Both the position numbers and the translations under genes were made by a program. A stretch of 64,000 nt of DNA, taken from positions 48,261,001 through 48,325,000 of the forward strand of contig CM065806.1 in the NCBI GenBank assembly GCA_033398695.1, read 5' to 3'. Shown in pieces: positions 11,107 to 22,627 of the stretch. The notes under the pieces were generated by a model. The model had not been told where the DNA came from. It worked only from the letters and a program-made list of their open reading frames with translations, and ran no database searches. Source of the stretch: Orobanche coerulescens. Taxonomy: Eukaryota > Streptophyta > Magnoliopsida > Lamiales > Orobanchaceae. Numbering within the stretch: the first letter of the stretch is position 1; each line of letters starts with the position of its first letter.

Positions 11107-12750
11107 GAAGATATCCCCAAGTGGCTCAAAGACCATCCAATCCAATAAATCATTGGGAAGCTGACTGATGGAGTTAAGACAAGACAGTCTACTCTACCCG
11201 CAGGAATGGAAATGTTCTCTTGCTTCATGTCCCAGGTAGAACCCAAGACAACAGAGCAAGCCTTGCAAGATTATTCCTGGATCAATGCCATGCAAGAGGA
11301 GCTTGAACAAATGGAAAGGAACAATGTTTGGGAACTAACAGACAAAGCAGATCATAAGAAGGTTACTGGAACCAAATGGGTGTACAAAAACAAAAGCGAC
11401 GAAGATGGAGCTGTTGTTAGGAATAAAGCCAGACTTGTTGCTAAAGGATATGCACAGTGTGAAGGAATATATTTTGATGAAACCTATGCATCTGTTTCAA
11501 GATTAGAAGCCATCAGACTATTCCTCGCATATGCTGCATTCAAGGATTTTGAAGTCTATCAGATGGATGTAAAAAGTGCATTTCTTAATGGCATCCTAGA
11601 AGAAGAAGTCTATGTGGAGCAACCCCCAGGATTTGTCAAAGGAGACAAAGTCTACAAGCTGTTGAAAGCTCTATATGTACTTAAGCAAGCACCAAGAGCT
11701 TGGTATGAAACCTTATCTGTATTTCTTGAGAAGAACGGTTTCTGCAAAGGGAAAGTGGACAAGACCTTATTCAGAGTGGAGCACGAAGGCCACATATTGA
11801 TAGTTCAGATATATGTGGATGACATTATATTTGGCTCAACCAACCCAGAGCTGTGTGAGAAATTCTCAAATATCATGCAAGGAGAATTTGAGATGAGTAT
11901 GATGGGAAAGCTTAACTTCTTTCTTGGATTACAAGTCAAGCAGATGGAAAATGGAATTTTCATCAATCAAGCCAAGTATACCCGAGATCTAATCAAGAGA
12001 TTTGGAATGGAATCAGCCAAACCAGCAAGAGTTCCTATGAGCACAAGTACTCACCTAGATGCAGATGAGGGAAGCATATAAGTGGATTCAACCCACTATA
12101 GAGGACTTATTGGATCATTGCTATACCTCACTGCAAGCAGACCAGACATATCTTATGCTGTAGGAGTATGCGCGCGATTTCAATCCAAGCCTAAGCAGTC
12201 GCACCAAGATGCAGCCAAGAGAATAATTAAATACCTTAAGTCTACAGTCAATGTTAGACTATGGTATCCTAAGGACGATAACTTCGAGCTATCAGTATAT
12301 TCAGATGCAGATTTCGCAGGATGCAAAATTAATAGGAAAAGCACTAGTGGAACGTGCCAATTCCTAGGAACCAGACTGATATCCTGGTTTAGCAAGAAGC
12401 AGGTTTCTAACTCTATCTCCACCACAGAGTCAGAATACCTAGCTGCAGGTAGTTGTTGTGCCCAGATCTTGTGGATCAGACAACAACTAAGGGACTACAA
12501 CATCATTGCCAATGAAGTTCCTATCTGGTGTGACAACAACAGTGCTATTGCAATAACCAACAACCCGGTTTTGCACTCAAGGACCAAGCACATTGATGTT
12601 AAGCATCACTTCATTAGAGATCACGTGCTTAACAAGAGAGTCAGAGTTGAAAGAGTCAGCACAGACTATCAAATTGCTGATATCTTCACCAAACCTTTAC
12701 CAGAAGAAAGGTTTTTGGAGCTGAGCAGAGAACTTGGATTACTAGATTAG
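11107..12750 (+). pseudogene. Sirevirus reverse transcriptase and RNase H
   Basis: RT is open from about 11206: [50 protein letters not shown] and the catalytic [10 protein letters not shown] (about 11810-11840). A TAA at 12079-12081 interrupts the frame, which then continues through SLLYLTASRPDI, RNase H (YSDADFAGC, ISTTESEYLAA, WCDNNSAI, RTKHIDVKHHFIRD, DIFTKPL) to the stop at 12748-12750. A TAA lies upstream near 11146. All catalytic motifs are visible; only the stops break it. Confidence 0.9.
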
Positions 12751-13361
12751 GAATCTAGTATAGAAGAAAAAGCTAGCTGAAGCAGATCAGACGAAGGACG
12801 GACTTAGCTGATCGCAGGAATCAGAACCTACCTGATGCAGACAAGAAGACGAAGGATAGACGAAGGAACCTAGCTGATCAAACCACAGGCGAGAAGTCAA
12901 AGGAGTCAACTCACCTCATGCAGAGCAGTTAACAGTCAACGGTCAACCAGCTAAGTTTTCTAAACCTAACCGACTTCTGAATATTATATTATTATCTGCT
13001 ATATGTATAATAATATCATATTATTTTTGGATCACAAGTGGCATAATACTATATGCTTAAAATACACGTGGCAATCACAGGTTCAATCGACCTCCAATGT
13101 GACCAATTAAAATCCAACCGTCCATTTTCAAACTCAAAACCTGGACCACCGATTAAAATTTGAATTTTAAAAAGAAATCCTCAAAAGGTGGACCACCGAT
13201 TTAAAATAAATGATTATTTAATTACAGCGTCATTTCATTTTTCTTTTAAGGACGGAAAAACCCTTTCACTTTACCTTCACCAATTTTTCGAAAACCCTAA
13301 TTTACAGAGCAGAAATTCCTTCGAACTCTCAAGACACTAAGAAATCGCCTATCTTACAGAA
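12751..13361 (+). other. Spacer between pol and env-like ORF; no gene
   Basis: About 610 bp without a credible coding frame. The first part is rich in AGCTGA and CAGACGAAGGA-like words, the second is AT-rich. In Sireviruses with a third ORF, this spacer could hold the acceptor for a subgenomic transcript, but I cannot identify a site. Confidence 0.5.
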
Positions 13362-16300
13362 ATGGAATCTTATTTTGAAGGCGTAAATCTGAAGGCTGTC
13401 AAGGACCAGATCATTTTCTCCCTGGTCGTTGATTTTGAAGGACTCTTGGAATCGAATCTGGTGAACAACGATATGCTCGACCTTATCCGCTCGATGAAGA
13501 TGAATGTGATCTACCCATTTTTGGATATCAGTCCCAAGCATGTGTTCAAGGAGTACGTTGTCGCATTTTTCCACGAAGGCCGAGTGATTGAAGCGGGGAT
13601 TAGAAGCACTGTCGGCGGAATACAAGTGGACATATCACCGGAGACGATCCGAAAAGTTTTTATGAAGAATCGTGGCGTGGCGGTCGAGGCCCTTAGACAG
13701 AGCGCAACCAATACTTGGCTGAAGATTAAGGCGGTCGACCAACCGGAGAAGCCAAAGCTCACCGCCAAGAGGAGTGAAGTTAAAAAGGTGTATCGCTATG
13801 TGTTAGACATAACCAACAAAATAGTCATGGGCATGGCCGGCAGCTACGACCAACTGTCATCGGCTAAATTTATGGTGCTGGGAGCACTAATCCAAGACAC
13901 GCCGATTGACTGGTTAGATTATATTTACAGGCAGTTGGTGCGCGAGGTCAACAAGGCCGAGTGGCTTGTTGAAGAGAAGTGGTTTAAATCCAAGATGGCG
14001 TTCGGAACGCAGCTTAGTTAGATTCTGGAGAAGCTGGGTGTGGCAAAGGGAAATACTGACCCCTTCCACATCAATAAAATACTTGGTCATCTAGACCAAG
14101 AGACATTGAGGAGGCTAGGAAGCAGTAGAAGAGCAGCTCAGATCTTAAAAACGTTGTCTGATTCAGAGACCTACAAATACCCTGAATTATCAGGCGAGTC
14201 CGACCAGGCTGCAGCCCGCAACCCACCTGCAGCCCAGTCTGACACAGAGTCGGACAATACGCCTATTGCTCTTCGTTTCAAGAGAAGGGGACCAGCCCCT
14301 GGTGAGCCATCCATCATTCATTCCTCAACAGAACCATCTCCAAAGAGGCCCAGGTGATTGCAGTTCAGTGAAGAGGAGCAGCCAGAGCACTTCAGCCCTG
14401 CATCTAAGTCTCCCACACATTTGGAGGACCAGCCTGCTCCTGCCAGCCTGGAGATTCAGATTATCCCTCTTCAGTATATCTCAGAAGAAGAGGAAGCAGG
14501 ATTGATCATCAACATACCTGAGGCGAACTACAGCTTCAATCTGCTCGACAACAACCTCTTCAATCTATCTATAGAGCAGCTAAAAATGGTAAAACCCCTT
14601 GCTCTAAAACACTCATTCGTTCACATTTATGAGGAGTGGAAAACTTTTAAATCCTATTCTTTCACTCAACTACAAACTTTCGTTGAAGTGAGTGGCTGGG
14701 AATATCTCCAGGCCACTGAAGAAGCACTGATGAATTTTGTTAACGAATCAGACGCTATTTTATTACTACAGGAAAATTGGTTCATGTCCAATTTTAAAAC
14801 CCACATGGACCAATTTGTCCATTCCATTATGTATATTATATTTGATGGGTCTGTTGGTAAAGAAGAAGAAGAAGAAGTTGAAGAGAAAGAAATTAGAATA
14901 GAGGAGTTAGTGCCGGAAGAAGACAAAATTATTGTTATTGAAGAAGGGAGATAGGAAGAAAGAGAAGAAGAAAATATCTCAGTTGAAAAACAATCCGGAG
15001 AAGAAGAAGTCGAAAAAACTGTGGAATTAGTGGATGAAGAAGAAGAAGAAGGATATGAAGTTGATCAGGAGGATGAAGAAGAAAAAGAAGATGATGAGAA
15101 AGATAATGATGATGATAAAAAGGATGATAAAGATGAAGATAAAAATGATGCTGATGATGATGATGGTAAGGATGAAGGAGGAGAAAAGGAGGCTGTGAAA
15201 GAAAAGGAGAATGATAAAGAGGAAGAAAAGGAAGAAGGAGAAAAAGAGAAGGAGCCAGAAAAGGAGCTAGAAAAGGAGACTGCAGACAAGGCTGGGGCGC
15301 CTGCCCGCTATACCAGCCTAGATGCAGACCTGGCTAAAGACTCCAGATCGGGGACCCCAGAACAGACCCCATCTGGAATGCCAGCTGCAGACAGGTGGGT
15401 CATCCGCACACCTACCTGTAGGCGTCGAAGGTTCAGGCGAGCACTCTCCACAGACATCACAAATTACACCTGTGATGACTGAGCTGATCCGACAGATTGT
15501 TAAGGACACTGTTGGAGAGATGCTTGCTTCTCAAATCAGTCCTGATCAATGCCAAAATTGACACCTTGCTGCAGCGGAACATCCCTCAACCACCTCCTCC
15601 TACAAACAACAGAATGCCCTTCGGCATATCTGACTGGATGCATAGAATGGAGCAGCAATTGACCACCCTGGTTGATGCTGGCAAAAAGGGGGAAGAGAGG
15701 TTTCAGGGGGAAGGCAGCAAGCAGGGGGAAATAAGAATTCAAGAGATGAGCACCAAGAAGAAGCGATATGTCCAAATGATCACAGCTGGGACATCTTCGG
15801 CAAAGAGGAAGGGAGAAGCAAAACTAGAACAGGCTGATGATCAGCCTACAGTCAAAAGAAGGAGGATCAGAATTGGGGATGATCCTACACTAGAATGGGA
15901 AGGCAGAGAGTTATGGTATGTTGAAGATTTCCTTCCTATCGAAGCTGAACCTATGTGGGGAACTGCAAAGAAGAAGTTCATCAGAGATTTTTATAGCTGG
16001 GAGTTACTCCAAGATAAGGATTGATCCCCACAGCAGACGTTTATTAATTTCATGGAAGAAGCACATCCAAATCTCTGGGTTGTCCTACTAAAACGTGCAA
16101 AGGAATGCAATGCATACCCAATGATCCCTCCTTTCAGATCTAAAGATCCTCCCACCTTGGTAAATAGTGATCTGGATGAATTAGCACTTCAAGGGAAAAT
16201 AAAGAAGCTTTTGTGACGAGCATAAGTTCTCCTCACAAGAAGAACAAGACTTTGCTGCCCTCGTTGTTAGAAGGAAGTACGGTCTTGCTCCTGTCAAGAA

Positions 16301-16373
16301 AAGGCCAATTGGAGCTAAACCTATGAGACTTGCCAAGCAGCCTATTCGCAGAGGCAGAGGCAGAGGCAGATGA
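13362..16373 (+). pseudogene. Sirevirus env-like third ORF (stop- and frameshift-interrupted)
   Basis: A post-pol ORF of about 1000 codons. The N-terminal part (13362-14021, MESYFEGVNLKAVKDQ...) has the globular region common in plant Sirevirus third ORFs (around VYRYVLDITNKIVMGMAGSY, KFMVLGALIQ). Stops at 14019, 14355 and 14952 lie in one frame. The middle (about 14850-15290) is extremely Glu/Asp/Lys-rich. After about 15440 the frame shifts twice, giving LIRQIVKDTVGEMLASQ, then IDTLLQRN-PQPPPP and a basic KRRRIR. A further stop at 16021 and a shift near 16215 lead to a C-terminus of RGRGRGR before TGA 16371-16373. I see no clear signal peptide or membrane segment, so 'envelope' is only a family label; the function is unknown. 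Confidence 0.8.
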
Positions 16374-16602
16374 TTTGATTATATTCATATTTTTTTTGAA
16401 ATTTTGTACTTGTAATTTTTCCTGTAATTGTTTTGATTATTGAAAGACTTGTACTTGTAAAACAATTCACAGAAAATTTTTATAACAGTCTTTTGAATGA
16501 CAATTCCCAGTTGTCTCAAAACTAGACTGATTTTAGTTTGTGTCTTGCACTCAAGTGCAGACTTGTTCATTTGAATAATTTGCTTAAGTTTTGCCATCAT
16601 CA

Positions 16603-16616
16603 AAATAGGGGGAACT
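16603..16616 (+). other. Polypurine tract of Sirevirus
   Basis: AAATAGGGGGAACT sits immediately before the 3' LTR, in the place and with the G-run expected for the plus-strand primer of a Sirevirus. Confidence 0.8.
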
Positions 16617-18025
16617 TGTTAGGAATACTTATTAGATTTTGATGATGTCATTAATGTAATTCAAATATTTATTACTTGGCAAAAATGTAAGGAAGAACCA
16701 AATGAGTATCTTCCATAGGCCAAATTATGTTAAGTTTAATACTTGGCAAAATGTAAAGAAGAACCAAATGAGTATCTTCTATAGGCAAAAATAAGTTAGG
16801 CTCAAATCGGCTAAGTACAAAGGTACAGCTAAGTTCATCAGAGAAGTATAGCAGAGTCAAGTCAGAGAAGTCCTGGTCAACAAAAATTAATCAGAGATGT
16901 TTGACCAGACTGCAGTCAAGTGACCTCAGACAAGACATCTGATCAGGAGAGTCTCAAACAGTCCCCATCAGAGAAGTCCAAAATGCAGAGAAGATGACTG
17001 TACATCAGCCTACTTGAGATCAGCCAAGTAATCCAAGTCCACGTCAGCATGCGTTGAATAGTCAAATATTACGGAAAGTCACATGCAAGCGTGAAGAGAC
17101 ATATTGAAGAGATTCCCACAAGGATATGAATTAAATAATTCATCCAGACCTACCACTGAAGACTTTAATCTTATTGTATTCAAAAAGATATGGCGCCTCA
17201 CATGTAAAGTCTTCACAACGGTCGAACGATGGATTAAAATATGGGAATCCAGCCTTGCAACGTTCAGAAAAATAAACAAAGAAGTCTATTTCTCCAACGG
17301 ACGGATTTGTTACAAGATTTTCAACGGCTATGAAGAATGCTTAAAGGATCAACACCTATATATATCCGAAGATTTGAAGTTGAGCAAACACCGGTGCAAA
17401 CAAAATCTCAAGTAATCAAAGCATTCAACGCAATCAAAAAGCGAACTATAGCATCGTGAACAGAGCAGTTCTCAAAAGTTCATATTTGAAGAAGCTCTTA
17501 GTTGGAGAAGACAAAAACTCGTGTCTTTAATCCTGAGTTCGGGGTACTTCACTGGTTGAAGTTCAAGACTGTAAAGGCATCCAAGGATCGCGGATCAAGA
17601 GGTGCAAGGCAGTCAAGGGAGTTGCAACGGCAAGGATTTCCACTGGTTGGAAGCTGTTGTAATTTGGTTGAATAACTGTAATCTTTATCACTAGTTGACA
17701 ATTATAGTGAATTCATCTCCAACTGGTTTGGAGAAAAGTGGATTAGTAGAGGATTACCCCACCTCTGAGACCACTATAACTGCCTGCGTATTTTACTGTT
17801 TTATAGCATCATACTTTAACTGCTGCATTCATTGTTAAGTGTTTCATTGATTGCTTCTGTATTCGTCATCAGCTGACTTCCGCACGTATTGAGTACAAAC
17901 GACTCTAAGTCATTTGCATATCTATCAGCTGAAGAAACTTACTCTTCGTGAAAAAGAGTTTAAGAGTTTCAATAAGTCTATTCACCCCCCCTCTAGACTT
18001 ATTCCTGGATGACATGTGACCTACA
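16617..18025 (+). repeat. Sirevirus 3' LTR
   Basis: Begins TGTTAGGAATACTTATTAG and ends GTGACCTACA. It is 1409 bp, the same length as the 5' LTR, and is followed directly by GGGCG, the target duplication. It carries the same tandem dimer and TATA-like motif. Confidence 0.93.
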
Positions 18026-18030
18026 GGGCG

Positions 18031-18977
18031 TTTTCTTGGCCTCTAGATGCTAATGTTGTACCCTTACCCCTACCCATACCTACCATTCTGAGACCCTTGC
18101 CCACCTTTTCTTGGAGAGTGATGTGGCTCGTGTTGTGTGGGAGTATTTTGGCGTTTGGACTCATTTATCCTTACTTCATATAGATAATATCTTTGAGCTC
18201 CTGAGTCTTTTCTCACATGGCACACACTTTCGGCACGCAGCTTTCATTATTCCTTGTCTGATCCTTTGGTTCATCTGGACGGAGAGGAATAGTGTAAAGC
18301 ATAGGGTGATTACTTTTCTTGCTTCTCATGTTATTGTGTAGGTGGAGCGCCATGTTTCTTTACTTACTGCTGCGGGGCTTATTTCTTCAGAGTTCTGGGC
18401 GGGGTGCTCGCCTTCTGACTGTTTCCAGCGAGCTACTCCCTCTCCCGCCCAGAATCATCACTCCGTTCCGGTGGTTTGGCTTCGACCCGAGACCCCTTGG
18501 ATCAAGCTGAACACGAATGGCTCCTTCGATATAGATACTTAGATTGCTGGTGGTGGGGGTCTGATTAGAGATCATCACGGAGAGCTACTCCTTACTTTCC
18601 ACTCCTCTTTTCAGGCCTCTTCGAGCTTTGATCCACAGATACAGGCGCTTGCTGTTAGACTGATTTTGGCTTCCCAGAGATCGAGATATGTTTGGATTGA
18701 GCTTGATGCTACTGCTGTGGTGACCCTGCTTTCATCTGGCCATCGAGGCTCTTGGCAGGTTCGTCACACCCTTATGCGTATCCGACACATTCTCCGAGAC
18801 ATTCAGTACAGAGTCACTCACATTTTCCGGGAGAGCAACAGACCGGCTGATTATCTGTCTGAGCTCGGCATGTCGTCCCTCGGTATTCAGACTTATACAT
18901 ATGATACTGCTCCTCCGTTTCTCATCTCTCTTATACGGATGGACCAGCTTGGCTATCCTTCTTTTAGATTTAGGTAA
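18031..18977 (+). pseudogene. LINE relic, part 2: end of zf-RVT and RNase H
   Basis: Directly after the Sirevirus the zinc-binding region resumes (ETLAHLFLESDVARVVWEYFG, here ETLAHLFLE and VARVVWEYFG). The RNase H-like domain follows at about 18495-18930: IKLNTNGSF, GGGLIRDHHGELL, YVWIELDATAVV, FRESNRPADYLSELG. The first catalytic Asp of the family is Asn (NTNG rather than NTDG) and the usual Glu is Gln (DPQIQALA). Stops lie at about 18340 and 18540. It ends near 18977. It is a dead plant LINE (L1-type) ORF2 end. Confidence 0.78.
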
Positions 18978-19004
18978 TATTTTACCGCTTGATTTATTCT
19001 TATG

Positions 19005-19160
19005 AGCCCGAACATTAGCCCACTTTTTCTTAGTGGTGCACCTTGTATTTTCTAGCGGGCTGCTGGCATTTTACTTTCTAGGATCCGGTTTATGGCCCAC
19101 TTTTGGTCATAATTCGGATGTGATGTTTTATCTTTCGGTCCGCACATTAGCCCACGCCTT
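19005..19160 (+). repeat. ~130-bp tandem repeat after LINE relic, left part
   Basis: The unit starts around ACATTAGCCCA (19011) and includes TAGTGGTGCACCTTGTAT and GGATCCGG.TTATGGCCCA. A second unit starts at about 19143 and is cut after GCCTT by the Copia element. It resumes after that element at 28717. So before insertion this was a head-to-tail dimer with a period of about 132 bp. Confidence 0.8.
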
Positions 19161-21138
19161 TGTTGGGATTCGGTGCCTAAAACGAAGGCCCAGCGGAAGC
19201 GATAAAACGAAAATTAATTCGATCTGAATCCCTACGAGGATCGATCGAGCTACGTATATACGAATATATAAACGAAAAGCAAGAGTCGTAAGAAACTAAC
19301 CCTCGAAGTCCGTTGATTAAATGGAAACCTTCTCTTGAGCTATTCCCCAAGCTTTAGTTGATCTCTATGTATCCGATCCGCTCCAAGCCCTTGAACGATC
19401 CAACGCCGAAAACACCGCGTCTCTACTTGCCACGCGCCGGAAAAACGACCGGAATAACTACACTTGATTAACCTCTAAGGTTACGGCTAGAATCAAATGA
19501 TGAAGCTTTTATTATTACACTCTAAGTGTATAATATATCTCTCTCAATAATTTTCTCTCAATTTTTCTCCAAGAAAAATGAAGAGGAAGTGAATGAAGAA
19601 GATGAAGATGAGTCTTAAACTCAAAGTCTATCTCTCTCTCTCTATTCTCACGTTCAAAGCTTGTACAATACAAGTGAGGAGAGTCTTCATTTTATTCCCC
19701 ATAAAATCCTCCCAAATCAAGACCAAATAATTAAAATGAATTAATTAAAAGATCTTGTTCCCTTGATTATTCAAGTCATCCACCAGCTAAGGTGGAGACT
19801 ATGACCAAAGGAAAGAGGAGGGAAATTGGGATGGCCATCTAGAAGGAGCCGGGACGAGTTCGGTTCGTTTCGGACTCCCGTGAGTCCAAACAGATACACT
19901 CCTATTCCGTTCCGATATATTTGTGTCGTTTAATTAATCCAATTAATTAAACATATCAAATACAAAATAACATAATTAATTTCTCCAAGAAATAATTATA
20001 TTTATGAATTAAATTAATCACCCAGTAATATATTTAATTCATTAGGCCGTAAATTAATTTATCCAATAAATCAATTTAGACATCCAATGTTCCAAAATTA
20101 GATATCCAATATCTAATATTCATAATGAGAGAATTAGCTTGATTCATTCCGTCGTCAATCCTAATGCGCGACTCGGTAGGTCCGTCTCAGTCAGCAATGG
20201 GAGGAACCAAAGAGTAGTAGCACCACCTAGCTTGACTGGTGGCCTACACTGCACTCGACCGAGAACGAATGATTGGGATCATTCAAGAACCATTCGTCGT
20301 GAATACCAAGAACGTATAAACCCTTCTTTCAAATGTCCCGATCAAGTTATAGGGTCACGGTCGATCAAACCCTATCGTACTTGACGCTATGCATGCGTTA
20401 ATGCAAATCGAGATCATCGAGCCGTGTATCTAATACAACTAGCTCCAATGCTTTGGCCAAAGACTTATGATCTCATCTCGCCAATAACCGCATAGACATA
20501 TAACCCGCTCACTAACGGGAGAAAGAATTCTATCTTGGTATTCGCAGACTGCTACTTGCCGTCCAAGATGCACGTCGAGTTGACCCCGCCTTAGGTTTAC
20601 GGTCGAACTACTCTAATGAAAATCTTGACGTCACAAGCACATCCCTACTAAATCCTCAAGTCGAAGGTTCACGAATACCTATCACAACCTTTCGATTCCG
20701 TCATTGACTGTCCCGGAGTGAAATCCATGTGACGAATCGAGGGTGAGTCGGTTCGAGTATACTAATCCAATTAGCATACCTATAACGTGTGCTCCCACTA
20801 ACCATTAGTGTTCGACAGGCACTCTCCATGTCAAATAACACGTCATACAAGTCTTCACATAAACTTAACGCCAAGTCAAGTTTCATCGACTTGCGAACGA
20901 TTAAGTATTTGAGCTATAACCTTTCCAGTGCCGACCCCCTTATCCAATAAGGAGTGGAACGTTTTGCTCTCAAATACACGGACTAGTTTCTATATATTTA
21001 TTTACGAGTTAGGAATGCCAGTAACTACCAGTAAATAAAGAAACATTCATTTGCCTTATATAAATGGTTTACATAATTACAAGTACAATGCCCTCACTCA
21101 ACAACCTCTGAGTGGCATTCGAGGGCATACTCCTAACA
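19161..21138 (-). repeat. Copia 3' LTR (minus-strand element)
   Basis: Plus-strand ends are TGTTGGGATTCGG and CATACTCCTAACA. The TATA-like CCTTATATAAATGG at about 21054-21067 is on the minus strand near the U3 start side. A CT microsatellite lies at about 19627-19641. Small ORFs inside recur in the other LTR and are not genes. Confidence 0.93.
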
Positions 21139-21150
21139 ATCTCCCACTTG
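21139..21150 (-). other. Polypurine tract of minus-strand Copia
   Basis: The plus strand reads ATCTCCCACTTG right after the LTR, so the minus strand reads CAAGTGGGAGAT. This is the normal place and composition for the plus-strand primer. Confidence 0.75.
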
Positions 21151-21153
21151 AAA

Positions 21154-22627
21154 TCAATGCCACACACTATGGTATCTAATACCCATGTTCTCCAGATGAC
21201 GCTCCAAGCTAGTTTGAGAAAGTGGCTTGGTCAGTGGATCGGCGACGTTGTCGGCCGAGTCTACTCTGTGCAGCATAATGTATCCCTTGCGAACAAATTC
21301 TCTTACGAGATGATACTTCCTCTCAATATGTTTGGTGCTGTTGTGAAACCTCGGCTCCTTGGCCTGCGCTACAGCTCCGTCGTTGTCGCAAAGATGAACA
21401 GGCGGCTAAAGACATGGTATCACTTGAAGTTCTCCCGAAACTTCTTAATCCGTAACCCTTCCTTGGAAGCCTCCGAGGCCGCTTGATACTCACTGACAGT
21501 GGAATCGTGATCGCGCTTTGCTTGGCACTACGCCAAGATACTGCTCCTCCATTAAGAGTAAATATGTAGCTAGAAGTGGACATCGAGTCGTCCTTCAGTC
21601 CTTGGAAGTCCGAATCAGTGAATCCCACCACATCCAATTCTCCACCGCCATACATCAGAATCATATCTCTAGTCCTTCTTAAGTACTTGAGAACGTTCTT
21701 TACGGCAGTCCAATGTTCTCTACCTGGGTTTGCCTGAAACCTACTCACCACGCTTACAGCATGCGCGATGTCAGGTCTTGTACACAACATAGCATACATA
21801 AGACTACCCACGGCCGAAGCATATGGTATATTACTCATTTCCTTTCGTTGTTCCTCACTTTGAGGACACATCTTCAAGGTGAGTTTTATTCCATGTTGCA
21901 TCGGTAGGAACCCTCTTTTAGAATCATCCATCTTAAATCGCTTTAAGATCTTATCTATATAGAGGGCTTGGGAAAGGCCTATTGTTCTCTTCGCTCTATC
22001 CCGGTAGAGTCGAATTCCAAGAATATAGGTTGCTTCTCCCAAGTCTTTCATGGAGAAATTACTCGAAAGCCAAGCTTTTACAGAACTGAGCATTCCCACA
22101 TCATTTCCTATTAGTATAATAGCATCCACATATAGTACAAAGAATGTGATCTTGCTCCCACTAACCTTCTTGTATACACAAGGTTCCTCTTCATTTTGCA
22201 CGAAGTCAAACTCTTTGACCGCCTCGTCAAAACGAAGGTTCCAACTACGCGACGCTTGCTTCAGTCCATAAATGGAATGCTGAAGCTTGCACACTTTCTG
22301 AATATCGACTTCGGACACAAAGCCTTTAAGCTGCTCCATATAGATTTCCTCCTCGAGGAATCCATTAAGGAAAGCCGTCTTTACGTCCATTTGCCATATC
22401 TCATAATCGTGGTAGGCAGCTATAGCAAGCATCATGCGAATAGACTTGATCATGGCTACGGGCGAGAAGGTATCGTGGTAATCGATCCCTTCCTTCTGGG
22501 TATAACCCTTTGCTACAAGCCTGGCCTTATAGGCGTCAACCTTGCCATCACCATCAGTCTTTCTCTTGTAGATCCACTTGTTCCCAATAGGCACTATGCC
22601 CTTGGGGCGGTCTACTAGAGTCCGCAC
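21154..22627 (-). pseudogene. Copia RT and RNase H with YVDA active site
   Basis: The minus-strand frame 22627-21500 carries a nearly full Copia [48 protein letters not shown]. At about 22105-22125 it reads LYVDAIILIGND, where the family has YVDD, so the second catalytic Asp is lost. RNase H begins (FTDSDFQG) and the frame shifts near 21510. On the minus strand it then goes on in another frame (CDNDGAVAQAKEPRFHNS, HIERKYHLVREFV, VADPLTKPL) to TGA at 21154-21156. The final stop and PPT are adjacent. Confidence 0.88.

Larger units (their letters stand above)
5183..18025 (+). mobile_element. Complete Sirevirus-type Copia LTR retrotransposon with env-like ORF
   Basis: Two 1409-bp LTRs (5183-6591 and 16617-18025), both TG...CA, are flanked by the 5-bp target duplication GGGCG (5178-5182 and 18026-18030). 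Internal order: PBS for tRNA-iMet, gag with CCHC knuckle and coiled coil, protease, integrase, RT, RNase H, then a ~3 kb third ORF, then a polypurine tract. The long third ORF, ~1.4 kb LTRs and this gag style fit the Sirevirus lineage of Copia. Several in-frame stops, frameshifts and a hAT MITE in pol make it nonfunctional. It lies inside a LINE relic. Confidence 0.93.

Noticed and set aside
15065..15289. Serine-rich minus-strand ORF
   Set aside because: It is the antisense shadow of the Glu/Asp/Lys tract in the third ORF.
13362..16373. A host gene captured by the Sirevirus
   Set aside because: The N-terminal region resembles third ORFs common in plant Sireviruses, so it is part of the element's normal content as far as I can see.
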